A DNA stretch of 64,000 nucleotides from Brevundimonas albigilva (GCF_023503965.1 NZ_CP097298.1:3078501-3142500), one strand, 5' to 3'; counted from the stretch's first letter, positions 10,402 through 19,643 are shown. Translations and numbers: made by a program. Notes: generated by a model not told the origin, from the sequence alone.

Positions 10402-11186
10402 GCGGCGGGCTTTTCCGCGACCTTTGCGGCGTCCCAGAGGCGGTCCATTTCTTCCAGCGTCGACTGGTCGGGCGTGCGGCCGTCCTTGGCCAGTTCAGCC
10501 TCGATGAAGCCGAAGCGCCGCACGAACTTGGCGTTGGCGGCGCGAAGGGCGTCCTCCGGCTCCACCTCCAGCTTGCGGGCCAGGTTGGCGACGACAAACA
10601 GCAGGTCGCCCAGTTCCTCGCGCGCCTTGTCCCTGTCGCCGGCGGCGATCTCGACGCGCAGTTCCTCGATCTCCTCGGCCAGCTTGTCGAACACCTCGTC
10701 GGTCGAGGGCCAGTCGAAGCCGACGCGGCCGGCGCGCCTGGTCAGCTTGGCGGCGCGGGTCAGGGCGGGCAGGCCGACGGGCACGTCGTCCAGCACGCCC
10801 GGCTTCTTCCGGTCCTTTCGCTCTTCCGCCTTGATCGCCTCCCAGGCGAGGGTCTGCTGGGTCGACGAGCGCTGGGCCTCGTCGCCGAAGACGTGCGGAT
10901 GCCGGCGTTCAAGCTTGTCGGCGATGGCCGTGGCCACGTCGTCGAAGGCGAACAGCCCCTGTTCCTCGGCCATGCGGGCGTGGAAGACGACCTGGAACAG
11001 CAGGTCGCCCAGTTCGCCCTTCAGCTCGACCAGGTCGGCGCGCTCGATGGCGTCGGCGACCTCGTAGGCCTCCTCGATCGTATAGGGCGCGATGGTGGCG
11101 AAGGTCTGCTCCACGTCCCAGGGGCAGCCGTCCCGCGGGTCGCGCAGTTTCTCCATGACGCCCAGCAGGCGGTCGATCGGTCTCAA
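10398..11186 (-). CDS. mazG: Nucleoside triphosphate pyrophosphohydrolase MazG
   Basis: 262 residues, the tandem-domain MazG that hydrolyses NTPs and dNTPs to monophosphates and PPi. The first repeat has GCPWDVEQTF, EEAYEVADAI and ELGDLLFQVVFHA. The second has GFDWPSTDEVFDKLAEEIEEL and EELGDLLFVVANLARKL. The Glu/Asp metal ligands of both EExxE plus ExxD sets are present. The start is a TTG at 11186 that overlaps the TGA of the upstream symporter gene. The next in-frame Met (MEKLRDP) would leave out the family's usual first helix, so TTG is preferred. It is coupled to the HAD gene downstream. Confidence 0.92.
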   Translation of the reverse strand: MRPIDRLLGVMEKLRDPRDGCPWDVEQTFATIAPYTIEEAYEVADAIERADLVELKGELGDLLFQVVFHARMAEEQGLFAFDDVATAIADKLERRHPHVFGDEAQRSSTQQTLAWEAIKAEERKDRKKPGVLDDVPVGLPALTRAAKLTRRAGRVGFDWPSTDEVFDKLAEEIEELRVEIAAGDRDKAREELGDLLFVVANLARKLEVEPEDALRAANAKFVRRFGFIEAELAKDGRTPDQSTLEEMDRLWDAAKVAEKPAA

Positions 11187-12529
11187 GCGGGGGCTCCGTC
11201 GCGGGCGTCCAATGCGGCGCGGATGGCGTCATGGCGCGCCGGCGTCAAGGGATAGCCCCTCAGGACCCAGGCGGCGGCGACCATCAGCACGGCCGGAACG
11301 GCGATGAACAGCACCTGCAGCGCCAGGAGGGCCTGGGGGCTGTTGCCGCCCGGCACGGCGTCGGGCCGGAACCCCACGGCCTGCAGCAGGGCGTAGGGAA
11401 CCAGGGCGAAGACGTGGCCCAGCTTGGTCGTCGCCGAAAGGATGGAGAACATCAGTCCCGTGCGGTCCACGCCCGTCTCCAGCCGCACCTCGTCGCCCGC
11501 ATCGGCCATCATGGCGCGCAGCAGCAGCAGGTTGGCGGCATAGGGCAGGCCGGCGACGAACATCGCGGCCAGGCTCAGGACGAAGTTTCCGCCCGGCAGC
11601 AGGGTGGCCCCGACATAGGCGGCCGCGAAGATCAGGCTGGACACCGCCAGGGCCCGGTCCTTGCCGATCCGCACCGCCAACCAGGTCCAGATCGGCGCCC
11701 CGAACAGGCCGGCCACGAAATAGACCAGCATCAGCAGTGAGGCCTCAGCGTGGCCATAGCCCTTGATCCAGCCGAAGAAGAAGAACACCAGCGCGCCCGT
11801 GATCCCCGGCGCGACGCCCAGCAGCAGGTCGGCGGCCAGCAGCTTGCGCACCGTCTTCAGCCGAAACAGCGCCAGATAGGCCGACACCCCTCCATGCGGC
11901 GGGGCGCCCGGATTGACCGGCTCCGGCACGGCGAGGAAGGCCAGGCCGAACATCAGCGGCAGGGCTGCGACGATGGCCCAGCCCATGATCCGCACCCCGT
12001 CTGCGTAGTCGCCCAGGCCCGTCTGGATCACCACCGTCGGCAGGACCAGGATCAGGATCACCCCGATGATGTTGAAGACCTGCCACCAGCCATAGACGCG
12101 ACTGCGTTGATCGTATTGCGGCGCCAGGACCGAGGCCCAGCCCAGTTGCGCCAGCGTCCCGATCGAAAAGCCGAGATAGAGCACCAGCAGCCAGGCGAAC
12201 AGATAGGCCGGCGGCGCGCCCGGCCCCACCATCACGAACATCATCAGGGCGGCCAGCATCAGGATCGGGACGGACGCCGCCATCCACGGGCGATAGCGGC
12301 CCAGGCGCGTGCGCGTCCGGTCCATGCCCCAGCCGATGAAGGGGTCGAAGGCGATGTCGATCAGCCGCACCGCCATGAAGACGGCCGCCACCACGCCCAG
12401 CTCCAGCCCGACGTGGGTGGCGTAGAACTCCGGCAGGGTCACCGGCAGGGCGACGCCGAAGGCCGCCAGCGGCAGGCACGGCCCGGAGAAGGCCGCCAGG
12501 ACGGCGTTGGAGCGGCGGGGCGCGGTCAT
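11183..12529 (-). CDS. MFS transporter, glycoside-pentoside-hexuronide (GPH) type
   Basis: 448 residues with about twelve hydrophobic segments. The GPH pattern is visible: a conserved Asp-rich loop (DIAFDPFIGWGMDRTRTRLGRYRPW), with R and D positions typical of cation:sugar symporters of the MelB/XylP group, and SVLAPQYDQRSRVYGWWQ after the fourth segment. The substrate may be a glycoside or uronide but cannot be assigned. The ATG at 12529 starts the first membrane-associated region; the open frame upstream is antisense to the M15 gene and is not used. Its end overlaps the TTG start of mazG. No carbohydrate enzyme lies next to it, so the operon is probably one of convenience. Confidence 0.85.
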   Translation of the reverse strand: MTAPRRSNAVLAAFSGPCLPLAAFGVALPVTLPEFYATHVGLELGVVAAVFMAVRLIDIAFDPFIGWGMDRTRTRLGRYRPWMAASVPILMLAALMMFVMVGPGAPPAYLFAWLLVLYLGFSIGTLAQLGWASVLAPQYDQRSRVYGWWQVFNIIGVILILVLPTVVIQTGLGDYADGVRIMGWAIVAALPLMFGLAFLAVPEPVNPGAPPHGGVSAYLALFRLKTVRKLLAADLLLGVAPGITGALVFFFFGWIKGYGHAEASLLMLVYFVAGLFGAPIWTWLAVRIGKDRALAVSSLIFAAAYVGATLLPGGNFVLSLAAMFVAGLPYAANLLLLRAMMADAGDEVRLETGVDRTGLMFSILSATTKLGHVFALVPYALLQAVGFRPDAVPGGNSPQALLALQVLFIAVPAVLMVAAAWVLRGYPLTPARHDAIRAALDARDGAPA

Positions 12530-12631
12530 GACATCATCCGTCCGGGCGCGAGTCGGCCCGCGACACCATCGCAGCTTTGCGACGCCTTGGGCGCCCTTGC
12601 CGCGCGGACCGACATGGGGCTGACTGGGCGG

Positions 12632-13504
12632 ATGAGAGGCAGATTCCCGCACGTTCTGACCGGGGTGCTGGCGGGCTTGGCGATCCTGGTCAGCGCCGGC
12701 GGCGCGCGCGCCCAGGTCGCTCCCTGCCAGACCAACGCCGACATCTGGGCCGGGCAGGGGTTCGCCAACGCCATATCGCTCTATTCGCTGGAATGGGCCC
12801 CTTTCGGCGCGACCGAATGGGGGTGGGAGACCTATCTGCCGCTGATCCAGCACGAACTTCGCACCCATTGCGGGGCGGGCACGCCGATCTTCGCCTCGCA
12901 CCTGGCGGCGTTCCAGCAGACGCACGACCTGGCCCCCACCGGCCTGTTCGACAGCGCGACCTTCCAGGTGTTCAGGGGCGTCTGGCAGGAGCGGCGGTCC
13001 TTCATCATGGCGCGGCTCGCGGGCGAGTGTCCCGAGCCACCGCCGATCAACCAGCTGGGCTATCTTGTCGAAGCCGAGGAACACGCCGACCGCCTGACCC
13101 GCCTGCTGCGCCGGGACGTCCTGGCCGCCTATCGCCGGATGGCCGCGGAGGCGCGCGCCCAGGTTCCCGAAATCGCCGCCGACCCCGAACTGCTGCAGAT
13201 CTTCTCCGGCTTCCGCGACCCGGAAGCGGACGCCGCACGCTGCGCCCAGCAAGGCAATTGCGACGGGCTGCGCCGCGCGATCTGCTCGCCGCATCGCACC
13301 GGAACGGCGGTCGATCTCTATGTCGGTCGTCTGCCCGGTTCGGGCGTGGATTCGACGGCCCCGGCCAGTCGCGCGCATATGAGCCAGGGCGCGGCCTATC
13401 GCTGGCTGGTCGAGAACGCTGGCCGGTTCGGTTTCACGCCCTATGTCTATGAGCCTTGGCATTGGGAGTATGTCGAACCGTGGCGAGAGCCGTCCGCGCC
13501 CTGA
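12632..13504 (+). CDS. M15-family D-alanyl-D-alanine carboxypeptidase, secreted
   Basis: 290 residues. Residues 1 to about 28 look like a Sec signal peptide (RGRFPHVLTGVLAG..., cleavage after GARAQ). The mature part begins with a region containing HLAAFQQTHDLAPTGLFDSATF, which resembles a peptidoglycan-binding repeat. The VanY-type zinc domain follows: SGFRDPEAD, HRTGTAVDLYVG (His and Asp ligands) and EPWHWEYV (catalytic Glu and third His). It should trim D-Ala from stem peptides in the periplasm. The ATG at 12632 is preferred over 12614 because it begins the signal peptide cleanly. It is divergent from the symporter gene with about 100 bp between starts. Its last 25 bases overlap the next gene. 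Confidence 0.9.
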   Translation: MRGRFPHVLTGVLAGLAILVSAGGARAQVAPCQTNADIWAGQGFANAISLYSLEWAPFGATEWGWETYLPLIQHELRTHCGAGTPIFASHLAAFQQTHDLAPTGLFDSATFQVFRGVWQERRSFIMARLAGECPEPPPINQLGYLVEAEEHADRLTRLLRRDVLAAYRRMAAEARAQVPEIAADPELLQIFSGFRDPEADAARCAQQGNCDGLRRAICSPHRTGTAVDLYVGRLPGSGVDSTAPASRAHMSQGAAYRWLVENAGRFGFTPYVYEPWHWEYVEPWREPSAP

Positions 13505-13932
13505 CCGAAGGCGAGATCGAGCTGGCGAAGGAGGCCTTCGGGAACGCCCTGCGCCTGGACACGGTGCGGCTGATCGTCTGGCCGTTCGCGCGGGCGTTCG
13601 TCGCCGGGCGCTGGTTCGGCCGGGACTGGATCGTCTGGCCCCGTCGGGCGATGCGCCAGGACTTCGCCATCGCGCCGATGCGGACGCAGGGCGTGCTGAT
13701 CCACGAACTGACGCATGTGTGGCAGGCGCAGCAGGGCGTGAACCTGCTGTGGGCCAAGCTGAAGGCGGGCGACCGGCGCGACAGCTACGCCTACGCCGCG
13801 ACATCCGACTGCCAGTGGGATGCGCTGAACATCGAGCAGCAGGCGATGGTCATGGAGCATCGTTTCCGTCGAAGCCGCGGCGAGTCGACCGAAGGCGACG
13901 ACGTCTTCTTTGCGCGCGTCTGTCCGTTTTAG
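13480..13932 (+). CDS. Small HEXXH-motif protein ('vgr-related', DUF4157-like)
   Basis: 150 residues from a GTG at 13480 that lies inside the 3' end of the M15 gene. It opens with RALTEGEIELAKEAFGNAL and carries a zinc-peptidase motif, LIHELTHVWQAQQG. A Glu-rich helix about 50 residues later (NIEQQAMVMEH) could give a third ligand. This matches a group of short alphaproteobacterial proteins called 'vgr-related' and resembles the DUF4157 zincin found next to secretion and toxin genes. No Vgr, Hcp or toxin gene is nearby. No signal peptide is seen. Its function is not known; coupling to a peptidoglycan carboxypeptidase suggests an envelope-linked role, but this is inference. Confidence 0.72.
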   Translation: MARAVRALTEGEIELAKEAFGNALRLDTVRLIVWPFARAFVAGRWFGRDWIVWPRRAMRQDFAIAPMRTQGVLIHELTHVWQAQQGVNLLWAKLKAGDRRDSYAYAATSDCQWDALNIEQQAMVMEHRFRRSRGESTEGDDVFFARVCPF

Positions 13933-14023
13933 GGGCCGGCGCCCTTGCATCCGGCGGCGGGATTTCCCAGAATGGGAACGGTGACTGTTGCGAATGGTCG
14001 CCGTCAATCCAAGGAACTCCCCG

Positions 14024-14626
14024 ATGCCGAAAATCCTCGTCCTCTACCATTCGACCTACGGCCATATCGAAGCCATGGCGGAAGCCGTCGCCGAGGGCGC
14101 GCGCGAGGTCGATGGCGCCGTCGTGGACATCAAGCGGGTTCCCGAGACGGTGCCGGAGGACCTGGCCAAGTCCTCGGGCTACAAGCTGGATCAGAAGGCC
14201 CCGATCGCCAGGATCGACGACCTGAAGGCGTATGACGCCATCATCATCGGCGCCGGCACGCGCTTCGGCTCGGCTGCGTCGCAGATGCGCGCCTTTCTGG
14301 ACCAGGCCGGCGGCCTGTGGTTCTCGGGCGCGCTGATCGGCAAGATCGGCGGCGCCTTCACCGCCACCGCGACCCAGCATGGCGGCCAGGAAACCACCTT
14401 CCAGGGCCTGCACAACTTCTTCATGCACCACGGCATGCCGGTGGTGGGCCTGCCGTATTCGTTCCAGGCGCAGATGACGCTGGATGCGGTCCATGGCGGC
14501 TCGCCCTATGGGGCGACGACCATCACCGGCGGCGACGGCTCGCGTATGCCCAGCGCCATCGAACTGGACGGCGCCCGGTTCCAGGGCCGGCACATCGCCG
14601 ACCTGGCCAAGAAGCTGCACGGCTGA
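14024..14626 (+). CDS. wrbA: NAD(P)H:quinone oxidoreductase WrbA
   Basis: 200 residues. Flavodoxin-fold enzyme that uses FMN to reduce quinones by two electrons, limiting redox cycling. Visible marks are the FMN phosphate loop [15 protein letters not shown], the WrbA insertion with [41 protein letters not shown] and LPYSFQ. The type IV NQO length of about 200 is kept. The ATG at 14024 has AAGGA at 14011-14015; ATG and GTG codons upstream give a non-conserved extension. The dioxygenase gene follows four bases after the stop, so the two are probably one transcript. Confidence 0.94.
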   Translation: MPKILVLYHSTYGHIEAMAEAVAEGAREVDGAVVDIKRVPETVPEDLAKSSGYKLDQKAPIARIDDLKAYDAIIIGAGTRFGSAASQMRAFLDQAGGLWFSGALIGKIGGAFTATATQHGGQETTFQGLHNFFMHHGMPVVGLPYSFQAQMTLDAVHGGSPYGATTITGGDGSRMPSAIELDGARFQGRHIADLAKKLHG

Positions 14627-14630
14627 TCCG

Positions 14631-15389
14631 ATGCGCCAGCCCGCCGTCTTCTTCGGCCACGGTTCGCCCATGAACGCGCTGGGCGGTCCCTTCGGGGCCG
14701 CGTGGCGCGATCTGGGCCAGGCGATCGGCAAGCCCAAGGGCGTGGCGATGATCTCCGCCCATTGGGAGACGCGCGGGCTGGGCGTCACGGCGCAGGACAA
14801 GCCTGAAACCATCCACGATTTCGGAAACTTCCCGCGCGAACTTCACGAGATGCGATATCCCGCCCCCGGTTCGCCCGAACTGGCGGCGCGGGTGGCCGAA
14901 CTGACCGGCGCGGTCCAGACCCTGCAATGGGGATTGGACCACGGAACCTGGTCGGTGCTGGCCCATGTCTGGCCGCAAGCGGACGTGCCGGTGGTTCAGT
15001 TGTCGCTCAATCGCGACCTCACGCCGCGCCAGCACTACGATCTGGCCAGGGCCCTGCGGCCGCTGCGGGACGAGGGAGTCGTCGTCGCCGGCTCCGGCGA
15101 CTTCGTGCACAACCTGCGCACCTGGAAGCGCGAGGCGGGCGCCGAACCCTACGCCTGGGCCGCCGGGTTCAACGAGGCGGTCAAGCACGCCCTCCTGATC
15201 GGCGACCACGACGCCCTGATCGACTGGGTCGGCCTGGCCGAGAACGCTCAGCTCAGCGTGCCGACCGACGAGCATTTCCTGCCCGTCCTCTACGTCGCCG
15301 CCCAGCAGCACGAGGGCGAACCCGTCAGCTTCTTCAACGACCACATCGACGGCGGCTCGATCTCGATGACCGGCGTGCGGATCGGCTGA
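14631..15389 (+). CDS. ygiD: DODA-type extradiol ring-opening dioxygenase (YgiD-like)
   Basis: 252 residues. Class III extradiol dioxygenase related to 4,5-DOPA dioxygenase and E. coli YgiD. The metal ligands fit the family: HGSPMNAL near the start, SAHWETRG, FGNFPRELHEMRYPAPG, GLDHGTWSVL and SGDFVHNL. The reaction is oxygen insertion into a catechol ring; the natural substrate in bacteria is uncertain. The start at 14631 gives the expected MRQPAVFFGHG beginning. It lies four bases after wrbA, and a quinone reductase next to a catechol dioxygenase suggests shared work on aromatic or quinone compounds. It ends three bases from the stop of the convergent ligase gene. Confidence 0.87.
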   Translation: MRQPAVFFGHGSPMNALGGPFGAAWRDLGQAIGKPKGVAMISAHWETRGLGVTAQDKPETIHDFGNFPRELHEMRYPAPGSPELAARVAELTGAVQTLQWGLDHGTWSVLAHVWPQADVPVVQLSLNRDLTPRQHYDLARALRPLRDEGVVVAGSGDFVHNLRTWKREAGAEPYAWAAGFNEAVKHALLIGDHDALIDWVGLAENAQLSVPTDEHFLPVLYVAAQQHEGEPVSFFNDHIDGGSISMTGVRIG

Positions 15390-15392
15390 AGG

Positions 15393-16937
15393 TCAGGCGG
15401 CCTCGACCATCTTCTGGATGGCGACATAGTCGGTCTTGCCGGTGCCCAGGACGGGCACTTCGGCGACCTTGACGATCTTCTTGGGCACGACCAGTTCCGG
15501 GGCGCCGTTCTCGCGCGCCCATTCGGCCAGCGGCGCGACCTCGGCCGAGGCGTGGTCGGTGACCAGCACCAGCTTCTCGCCCTTGCGGCTGTCGGGGATG
15601 GAGACGACGGCGTGGCGCTGTTCCGGCCAGACCGCGCCGGCGATGCCTTCGACCGCCGTCAGCGACACCATCTCGCCGCCGATCTTGGCGAAGCGCTTGG
15701 CGCGTCCCTTGATGGTGACATAGCCCTCGGCGTCCACGTCGACGATGTCGCCGGTGTCCAGCCAGCCGTCCTCGACCGGCTCCCACGCCAGCGGTTCGGC
15801 GCCGGTGACATAGCCGGACATCACGTTCGGACCCTTCAGGAACAGCCGCCCGCCGCCCTCGATGCCCTCGACCGGCTCCAGCTTCCAGTCCATGCCGGGC
15901 AGGATCTGCCCGACCGTGCCCGGCGCGTTGCGGTCCGGGTGGTTGACGGCGACCACGGGCGAAGCCTCGGTCGCGCCGTAGCCTTCCAGCAGTTCGACGC
16001 CGCCGAACTTGGTGTTGAACAGGGCGCGCGTCTCTTCGCGCACCTTCTCGGCCCCGGCGACGGCGAACTGCAGGGTGGCGAAGTCGTCGGGCTCGGCGAC
16101 GCGGGCGTACTGGCTCAGGAAGGTGTCGGTCGCGAACAGGATCGAGGCCTTCACCTGGGGCAGCAGGTCGGTGATCTGCTTGGCGTGCAACGGCGACGGA
16201 TATTCGAACGCCTTCATCCCCTGCAGCAGCGGCAGGATGACCCCGCCGGTCAGGCCGAAACAGTGGAAGGTCGGCAGCGGGTTGAACATGACCCACTCGG
16301 GCTTCAGGTCGATGTGCGCCGCCACCTGACGGGCGTTGGCGACCAGGTTGCGCTGGCTCAGCACCACGCCCTTGGGCGTGCCGAAGCTGCCCGAGGTGAA
16401 CAGCACCACGCCCGGCGCATCGGGATCGGTCTTCACGCGGAACCGCTTCGGCGCAGCGCCGGCGGCCAGTCCGTACAGCTTGTCGGCCAGGCCGATGGTC
16501 TTGCGGACATCGTCCAGCCAGACGATGTCCGCGCCGGTCTTCAGCTCCTCGATCAGGTCGTCCAACTTGGCTTGGTCGATGAAGCGTTTGGCGGTCAGCA
16601 CCTTCTTGACGCCGGCGGTCCGGATCGCGGCCTTAAGGTTCGCCTCGCCGGCGGTGAAGTTCAGCATCACCGGCACCCGGCCGTGGGCGTGCAGGCCGAA
16701 GAAGGTCACCACCACCCCCATCGACGACGGCAGCAGGATGGCGACCCGTTCGCCCCTCTCGGTCATGTTCGCGATCTTGCGGCCCAGAACGAAGGCGGCG
16801 CGGATCAGGCCGGTGTAGGTGAGGGGATGTCTGTCCTGATCCTCCAGAATCTCCTTGTCGCCGAACCGCGACCGGGCCTCGATCAGGGCGTCGATCAGCG
16901 ACTCTTGATAAAGCGAGGGATCCAGGGCCTGGCGCAA
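15393..16937 (-). CDS. AMP-dependent acyl-CoA/acyl-ACP synthetase, Aas-like
   Basis: 514 residues, ANL superfamily. Motifs: P-loop LFTSGSFGTPKGV, EGYGATEASPVVAVN and GWLDTGDIVDVDAEGYVTIKGRAKR, then the C-terminal Lys in GTGKTDY. It adenylates a fatty acid and passes it to CoA or ACP. Within the family the sequence is closest to the ligase half of E. coli Aas (NFTAGEANLKAAI, a 'VKKVLTAKRFID' segment) but lacks the N-terminal acyltransferase domain, so it may be a stand-alone acyl-ACP synthetase. The start is a TTG at 16937; no nearer ATG preserves the N-terminus. It is divergent from lipA with about 170 bp between starts. Confidence 0.85.
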   Translation of the reverse strand: MRQALDPSLYQESLIDALIEARSRFGDKEILEDQDRHPLTYTGLIRAAFVLGRKIANMTERGERVAILLPSSMGVVVTFFGLHAHGRVPVMLNFTAGEANLKAAIRTAGVKKVLTAKRFIDQAKLDDLIEELKTGADIVWLDDVRKTIGLADKLYGLAAGAAPKRFRVKTDPDAPGVVLFTSGSFGTPKGVVLSQRNLVANARQVAAHIDLKPEWVMFNPLPTFHCFGLTGGVILPLLQGMKAFEYPSPLHAKQITDLLPQVKASILFATDTFLSQYARVAEPDDFATLQFAVAGAEKVREETRALFNTKFGGVELLEGYGATEASPVVAVNHPDRNAPGTVGQILPGMDWKLEPVEGIEGGGRLFLKGPNVMSGYVTGAEPLAWEPVEDGWLDTGDIVDVDAEGYVTIKGRAKRFAKIGGEMVSLTAVEGIAGAVWPEQRHAVVSIPDSRKGEKLVLVTDHASAEVAPLAEWARENGAPELVVPKKIVKVAEVPVLGTGKTDYVAIQKMVEAA

Positions 16938-17108
16938 GCGCGTCTCCTACGGAGGGCGCGACCGGCCCTCTCTGTTGTCAGGGCGACCGTCATTAATGAC
17001 GCCGCGCGATCTTGAAAAGATGTGTTACCGCGCGTGAGTTCCGGCAAGGGCGGCGATCTGTAACCGCCTGTGCCTTGCCTTCGGCCCCGGAAAGCCGAAA
17101 TACCGGCC

Positions 17109-18071
17109 ATGGTCACCCTGATCGACACCCTTCAGCGCAAGCCGTCGGAGCTGCGCCATCCGGAAAAGCAGAACCGTCCGGAGACGGTCGTCCTGAAGAA
17201 ACCGGACTGGCTGCGGGTCAAGGCGCCCGGTTCGGGCCAGTACAATGCGACCAGGGAGATCGTCCGCTCCAAGGGCCTCGTGACCGTCTGCGAGGAGGCG
17301 GCCTGCCCGAACATCGGCGAGTGCTGGAGCCAGAAGCACGCCACCCTGATGATCATGGGCGATACCTGCACGCGAGCCTGCGCCTTCTGCAACGTCAAGA
17401 CCGGCCTGCCCCAGCCGCTGGACCCGGAAGAGCCGGGCAAGGTCGGCCTGGCCGTCCAGCAGATGGGCCTGAACCATGTCGTCATCACCTCGGTCGACCG
17501 CGACGATGTGTCCGACGGCGGCGCGGCGCACTTCGCCGAAGTCGTGCGCCAGATCCGCCTGCAGGCGCCGCAGACCACAATCGAAATCCTGACGCCCGAC
17601 TTCCTGAGGAAGGACGGCGCCGCCGAGGTGATGATCGACGCCCGGCCCGACGTTTTCAACCACAACCTGGAAACCGTGCCGCGCCTGTATCTGAAGATCC
17701 GGCCCGGCGCTCGCTACTTCCACTCCCTACGCCTGCTGCAGATGGTCAAAGAGCGCGACCCCAACCAGTTCACCAAGTCCGGCATCATGGTCGGCCTGGG
17801 CGAGACCAAGGAAGAGGTCATGCAGGTCATGGACGACATGCGCTCCGCCGGCGTCGACTTCATCACCATCGGCCAGTATCTGCAGCCGACGCGCAAGCAC
17901 GCCGCCATCGACCGCTTCGTCACGCCGGAAGAGTTCAAGGCCTATGAGGCGATCGCCCGGGCCAAGGGCTTCCTGATGGTGTCGTCCTCGCCGCTGACGC
18001 GTTCGTCGCACCACGCCGGCGACGACTTCGCCCGGCTGAAGGCCGCGCGCGAGGCGCAGCTGCGTCGCTAA
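17109..18071 (+). CDS. lipA: Lipoyl synthase LipA
   Basis: 320 residues, full length. Radical SAM enzyme that inserts two sulfurs into octanoyl groups on lipoyl domains. It has the auxiliary-cluster cysteines [12 protein letters not shown], the radical SAM motif CTRACAFC, the TSVDRDD segment, GLGET and the C-terminal [11 protein letters not shown] that supplies the Ser ligand of the auxiliary cluster. The ATG at 17109 gives [11 protein letters not shown], the usual alphaproteobacterial beginning. It heads a group of four close genes. Its substrates include the E2 protein and the lipoyl-bearing E1 beta encoded about 6 kb downstream. Confidence 0.96.
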   Translation: MVTLIDTLQRKPSELRHPEKQNRPETVVLKKPDWLRVKAPGSGQYNATREIVRSKGLVTVCEEAACPNIGECWSQKHATLMIMGDTCTRACAFCNVKTGLPQPLDPEEPGKVGLAVQQMGLNHVVITSVDRDDVSDGGAAHFAEVVRQIRLQAPQTTIEILTPDFLRKDGAAEVMIDARPDVFNHNLETVPRLYLKIRPGARYFHSLRLLQMVKERDPNQFTKSGIMVGLGETKEEVMQVMDDMRSAGVDFITIGQYLQPTRKHAAIDRFVTPEEFKAYEAIARAKGFLMVSSSPLTRSSHHAGDDFARLKAAREAQLRR

Positions 18072-18078
18072 GCCCCGC

Positions 18079-18531
18079 ATGGCCGTCCACCGCGTCACGC
18101 GCATCCTTCCGTATGCGCCCCAGCAGCTTGCCGATCTTGTCGCCGACGTGCGCGCCTATCCGGACTTCGTGCCGTGGGTCACCTCGATGCGTGTCTGGAA
18201 CGAACGCCCGGAAGCCGAGGGCGTCAGCGTCGTCGATGCGGAGGCGTCCGTCGGTTTTTCCTTCTTGAAGGAGCGGTTCTCCACCTGGGTGCGCCACGAC
18301 CGCAATGCGCCCAAGGTCGAGGTCGGCCTGTTGCGCGGACCGTTCAAACACCTGAAGAACCGCTGGGAGTTCTTTCCGCACCCCGAAGGCGCGCGGCTGG
18401 AGTTCATGATCGACTTCGCCTTCAAGTCGCGGATGCTGGACCTGATGCTGCAGGCCAATTTCGACCGGGCGGTGGAGAAGCTGATCGGCTGTTTCGAGGC
18501 CGAGGCGCAGCGGAGGTACGGCGGCCAATGA
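18079..18531 (+). CDS. Coq10/RatA-type ubiquinone-binding START-domain protein
   Basis: 150 residues. A START-like fold, with PYAPQQLADLVADVRAYPDFVPWVTSMRVW at the start, a long middle of alternating strands and a final helix (LMLQANFDRAVEKLIGCFEAEAQRR). This is the COQ10 family, thought to bind or chaperone ubiquinone; the RatA name comes from a proposed ribosome effect in E. coli. It begins seven bases after lipA, and this lipA-coq10 pairing recurs in alphaproteobacteria. It ends in an ATGA overlap with the next gene. A second start inside is not needed. Confidence 0.88.
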   Translation: MAVHRVTRILPYAPQQLADLVADVRAYPDFVPWVTSMRVWNERPEAEGVSVVDAEASVGFSFLKERFSTWVRHDRNAPKVEVGLLRGPFKHLKNRWEFFPHPEGARLEFMIDFAFKSRMLDLMLQANFDRAVEKLIGCFEAEAQRRYGGQ

Positions 18532-19643
18532 GTTTCGATTTCGACGCGACGGTCGTGGGCGCCGGGGCCGTGGGCCTGGCCTGCGGTCGGGCGCTGTCGA
18601 AACGCGGGCTGACGGTCCTGGTGCTGGAAAAGGAAGGCCACATCGGCCAGGGCGTCTCCTCGCGCAACTCCGAGGTCATCCACGGCGGCCTCTATTATCC
18701 GACCGGGTCCTTGAAGGCGCGGTTCTGCGTCGAAGGACGGCGCGCCCTCTACGCGTTTCTGGAAAGTCATAAGATCGACCACTGGAAGTGCGGCAAGCTG
18801 GTCGTGGCGACCGAGGAGGCTGAGGTCGAGCGGATCGAGGCCATCTTCCAGCAGGCGACGACCAACGGCGTCGAGGGGCTGCAACATCTGACCGGGGACC
18901 AGGCGCGGGCGCTTGAGCCCGCCTTGAACGCCCATGCCGCCATCCTGTCGCCCGAGAGCGGGGTCTTCGACAGTCATGGCTACATGCTGGCCTTGCAGGG
19001 CGAGATCGAGGACGCGGGCGGCTCGGTCGTCACCGGCGCGCCGTTCGAGGGCGCCGAGCTGTTGCAGGGCGGCGGCTTCTCCATCCGCGTCGGCGGGGAG
19101 GGGGCGACGACCCTGACCAGCCGCCTGCTGGTCACCGCTCCGGGCCTGTCGGCCCAATCCGTCGCGGCCCTGATCGAAGGCTATCCGGCCGGCGACATCC
19201 CCGCGCGCCATCTTGGCAAGGGCGTCTATTTCCGGCTGACGGGACCGGCGCCGTTCAACCGTCTGATCTATCCGCCGCCGATCCCGGGCGCCCTGGGCAC
19301 CCACTACCGCAAGGACCTGGGCGGGCAGGGCGTGTTCGGACCCGACCTGGCCTATGTGGAGGTCGAGGATTATTCGGTCGACCCTGCCAAGGCGGAGGCG
19401 TTCGCCCGTTACATCGCCCGTTTCTGGCCGGGCGTGACGCCAGAGCGGCTGACGCCCGACTACGCCGGCATCCGGCCCAAGCTGCACGGACCGGGCGAAC
19501 CGCAGCCGGATTTCCAGCTGCACGGCCGCGAACATCACGGCGTCGATGGCCTGATGGCCCTGTTCGGCATCGAAAGCCCCGGCCTGACCAGTTCCCTGGC
19601 CGTGGGTGAGGCGGTCGCCGCCGCCTTGACGGAGGCCGCATGA
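18528..19643 (+). CDS. FAD-dependent oxidoreductase, L-2-hydroxyglutarate dehydrogenase-like
   Basis: 371 residues of the DAO fold. The N-terminal dinucleotide site reads VVGAGAVGLACGRAL followed by LEKEGHIGQGVSSRNSEVIHGGLYYP, which closely resembles L2HGDH/LhgO enzymes that oxidise L-2-hydroxyglutarate and pass electrons to quinone. The C-terminal FAD segment is FGIESPGLTSSLAVGEAVA. A general 2-hydroxyacid or amino-acid dehydrogenase role cannot be ruled out. It overlaps the coq10 gene by four bases (ATGA) and the acetyltransferase gene the same way. Proximity to a quinone-binding protein fits a quinone-linked dehydrogenase. Confidence 0.84.
   Translation: MSFDFDATVVGAGAVGLACGRALSKRGLTVLVLEKEGHIGQGVSSRNSEVIHGGLYYPTGSLKARFCVEGRRALYAFLESHKIDHWKCGKLVVATEEAEVERIEAIFQQATTNGVEGLQHLTGDQARALEPALNAHAAILSPESGVFDSHGYMLALQGEIEDAGGSVVTGAPFEGAELLQGGGFSIRVGGEGATTLTSRLLVTAPGLSAQSVAALIEGYPAGDIPARHLGKGVYFRLTGPAPFNRLIYPPPIPGALGTHYRKDLGGQGVFGPDLAYVEVEDYSVDPAKAEAFARYIARFWPGVTPERLTPDYAGIRPKLHGPGEPQPDFQLHGREHHGVDGLMALFGIESPGLTSSLAVGEAVAAALTEAA

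Noticed and set aside
12530..13804. Upstream extension of the symporter frame to 873 codons
   Set aside because: The extension is antisense to the M15 and HEXXH genes; the protein starts cleanly at 12529.
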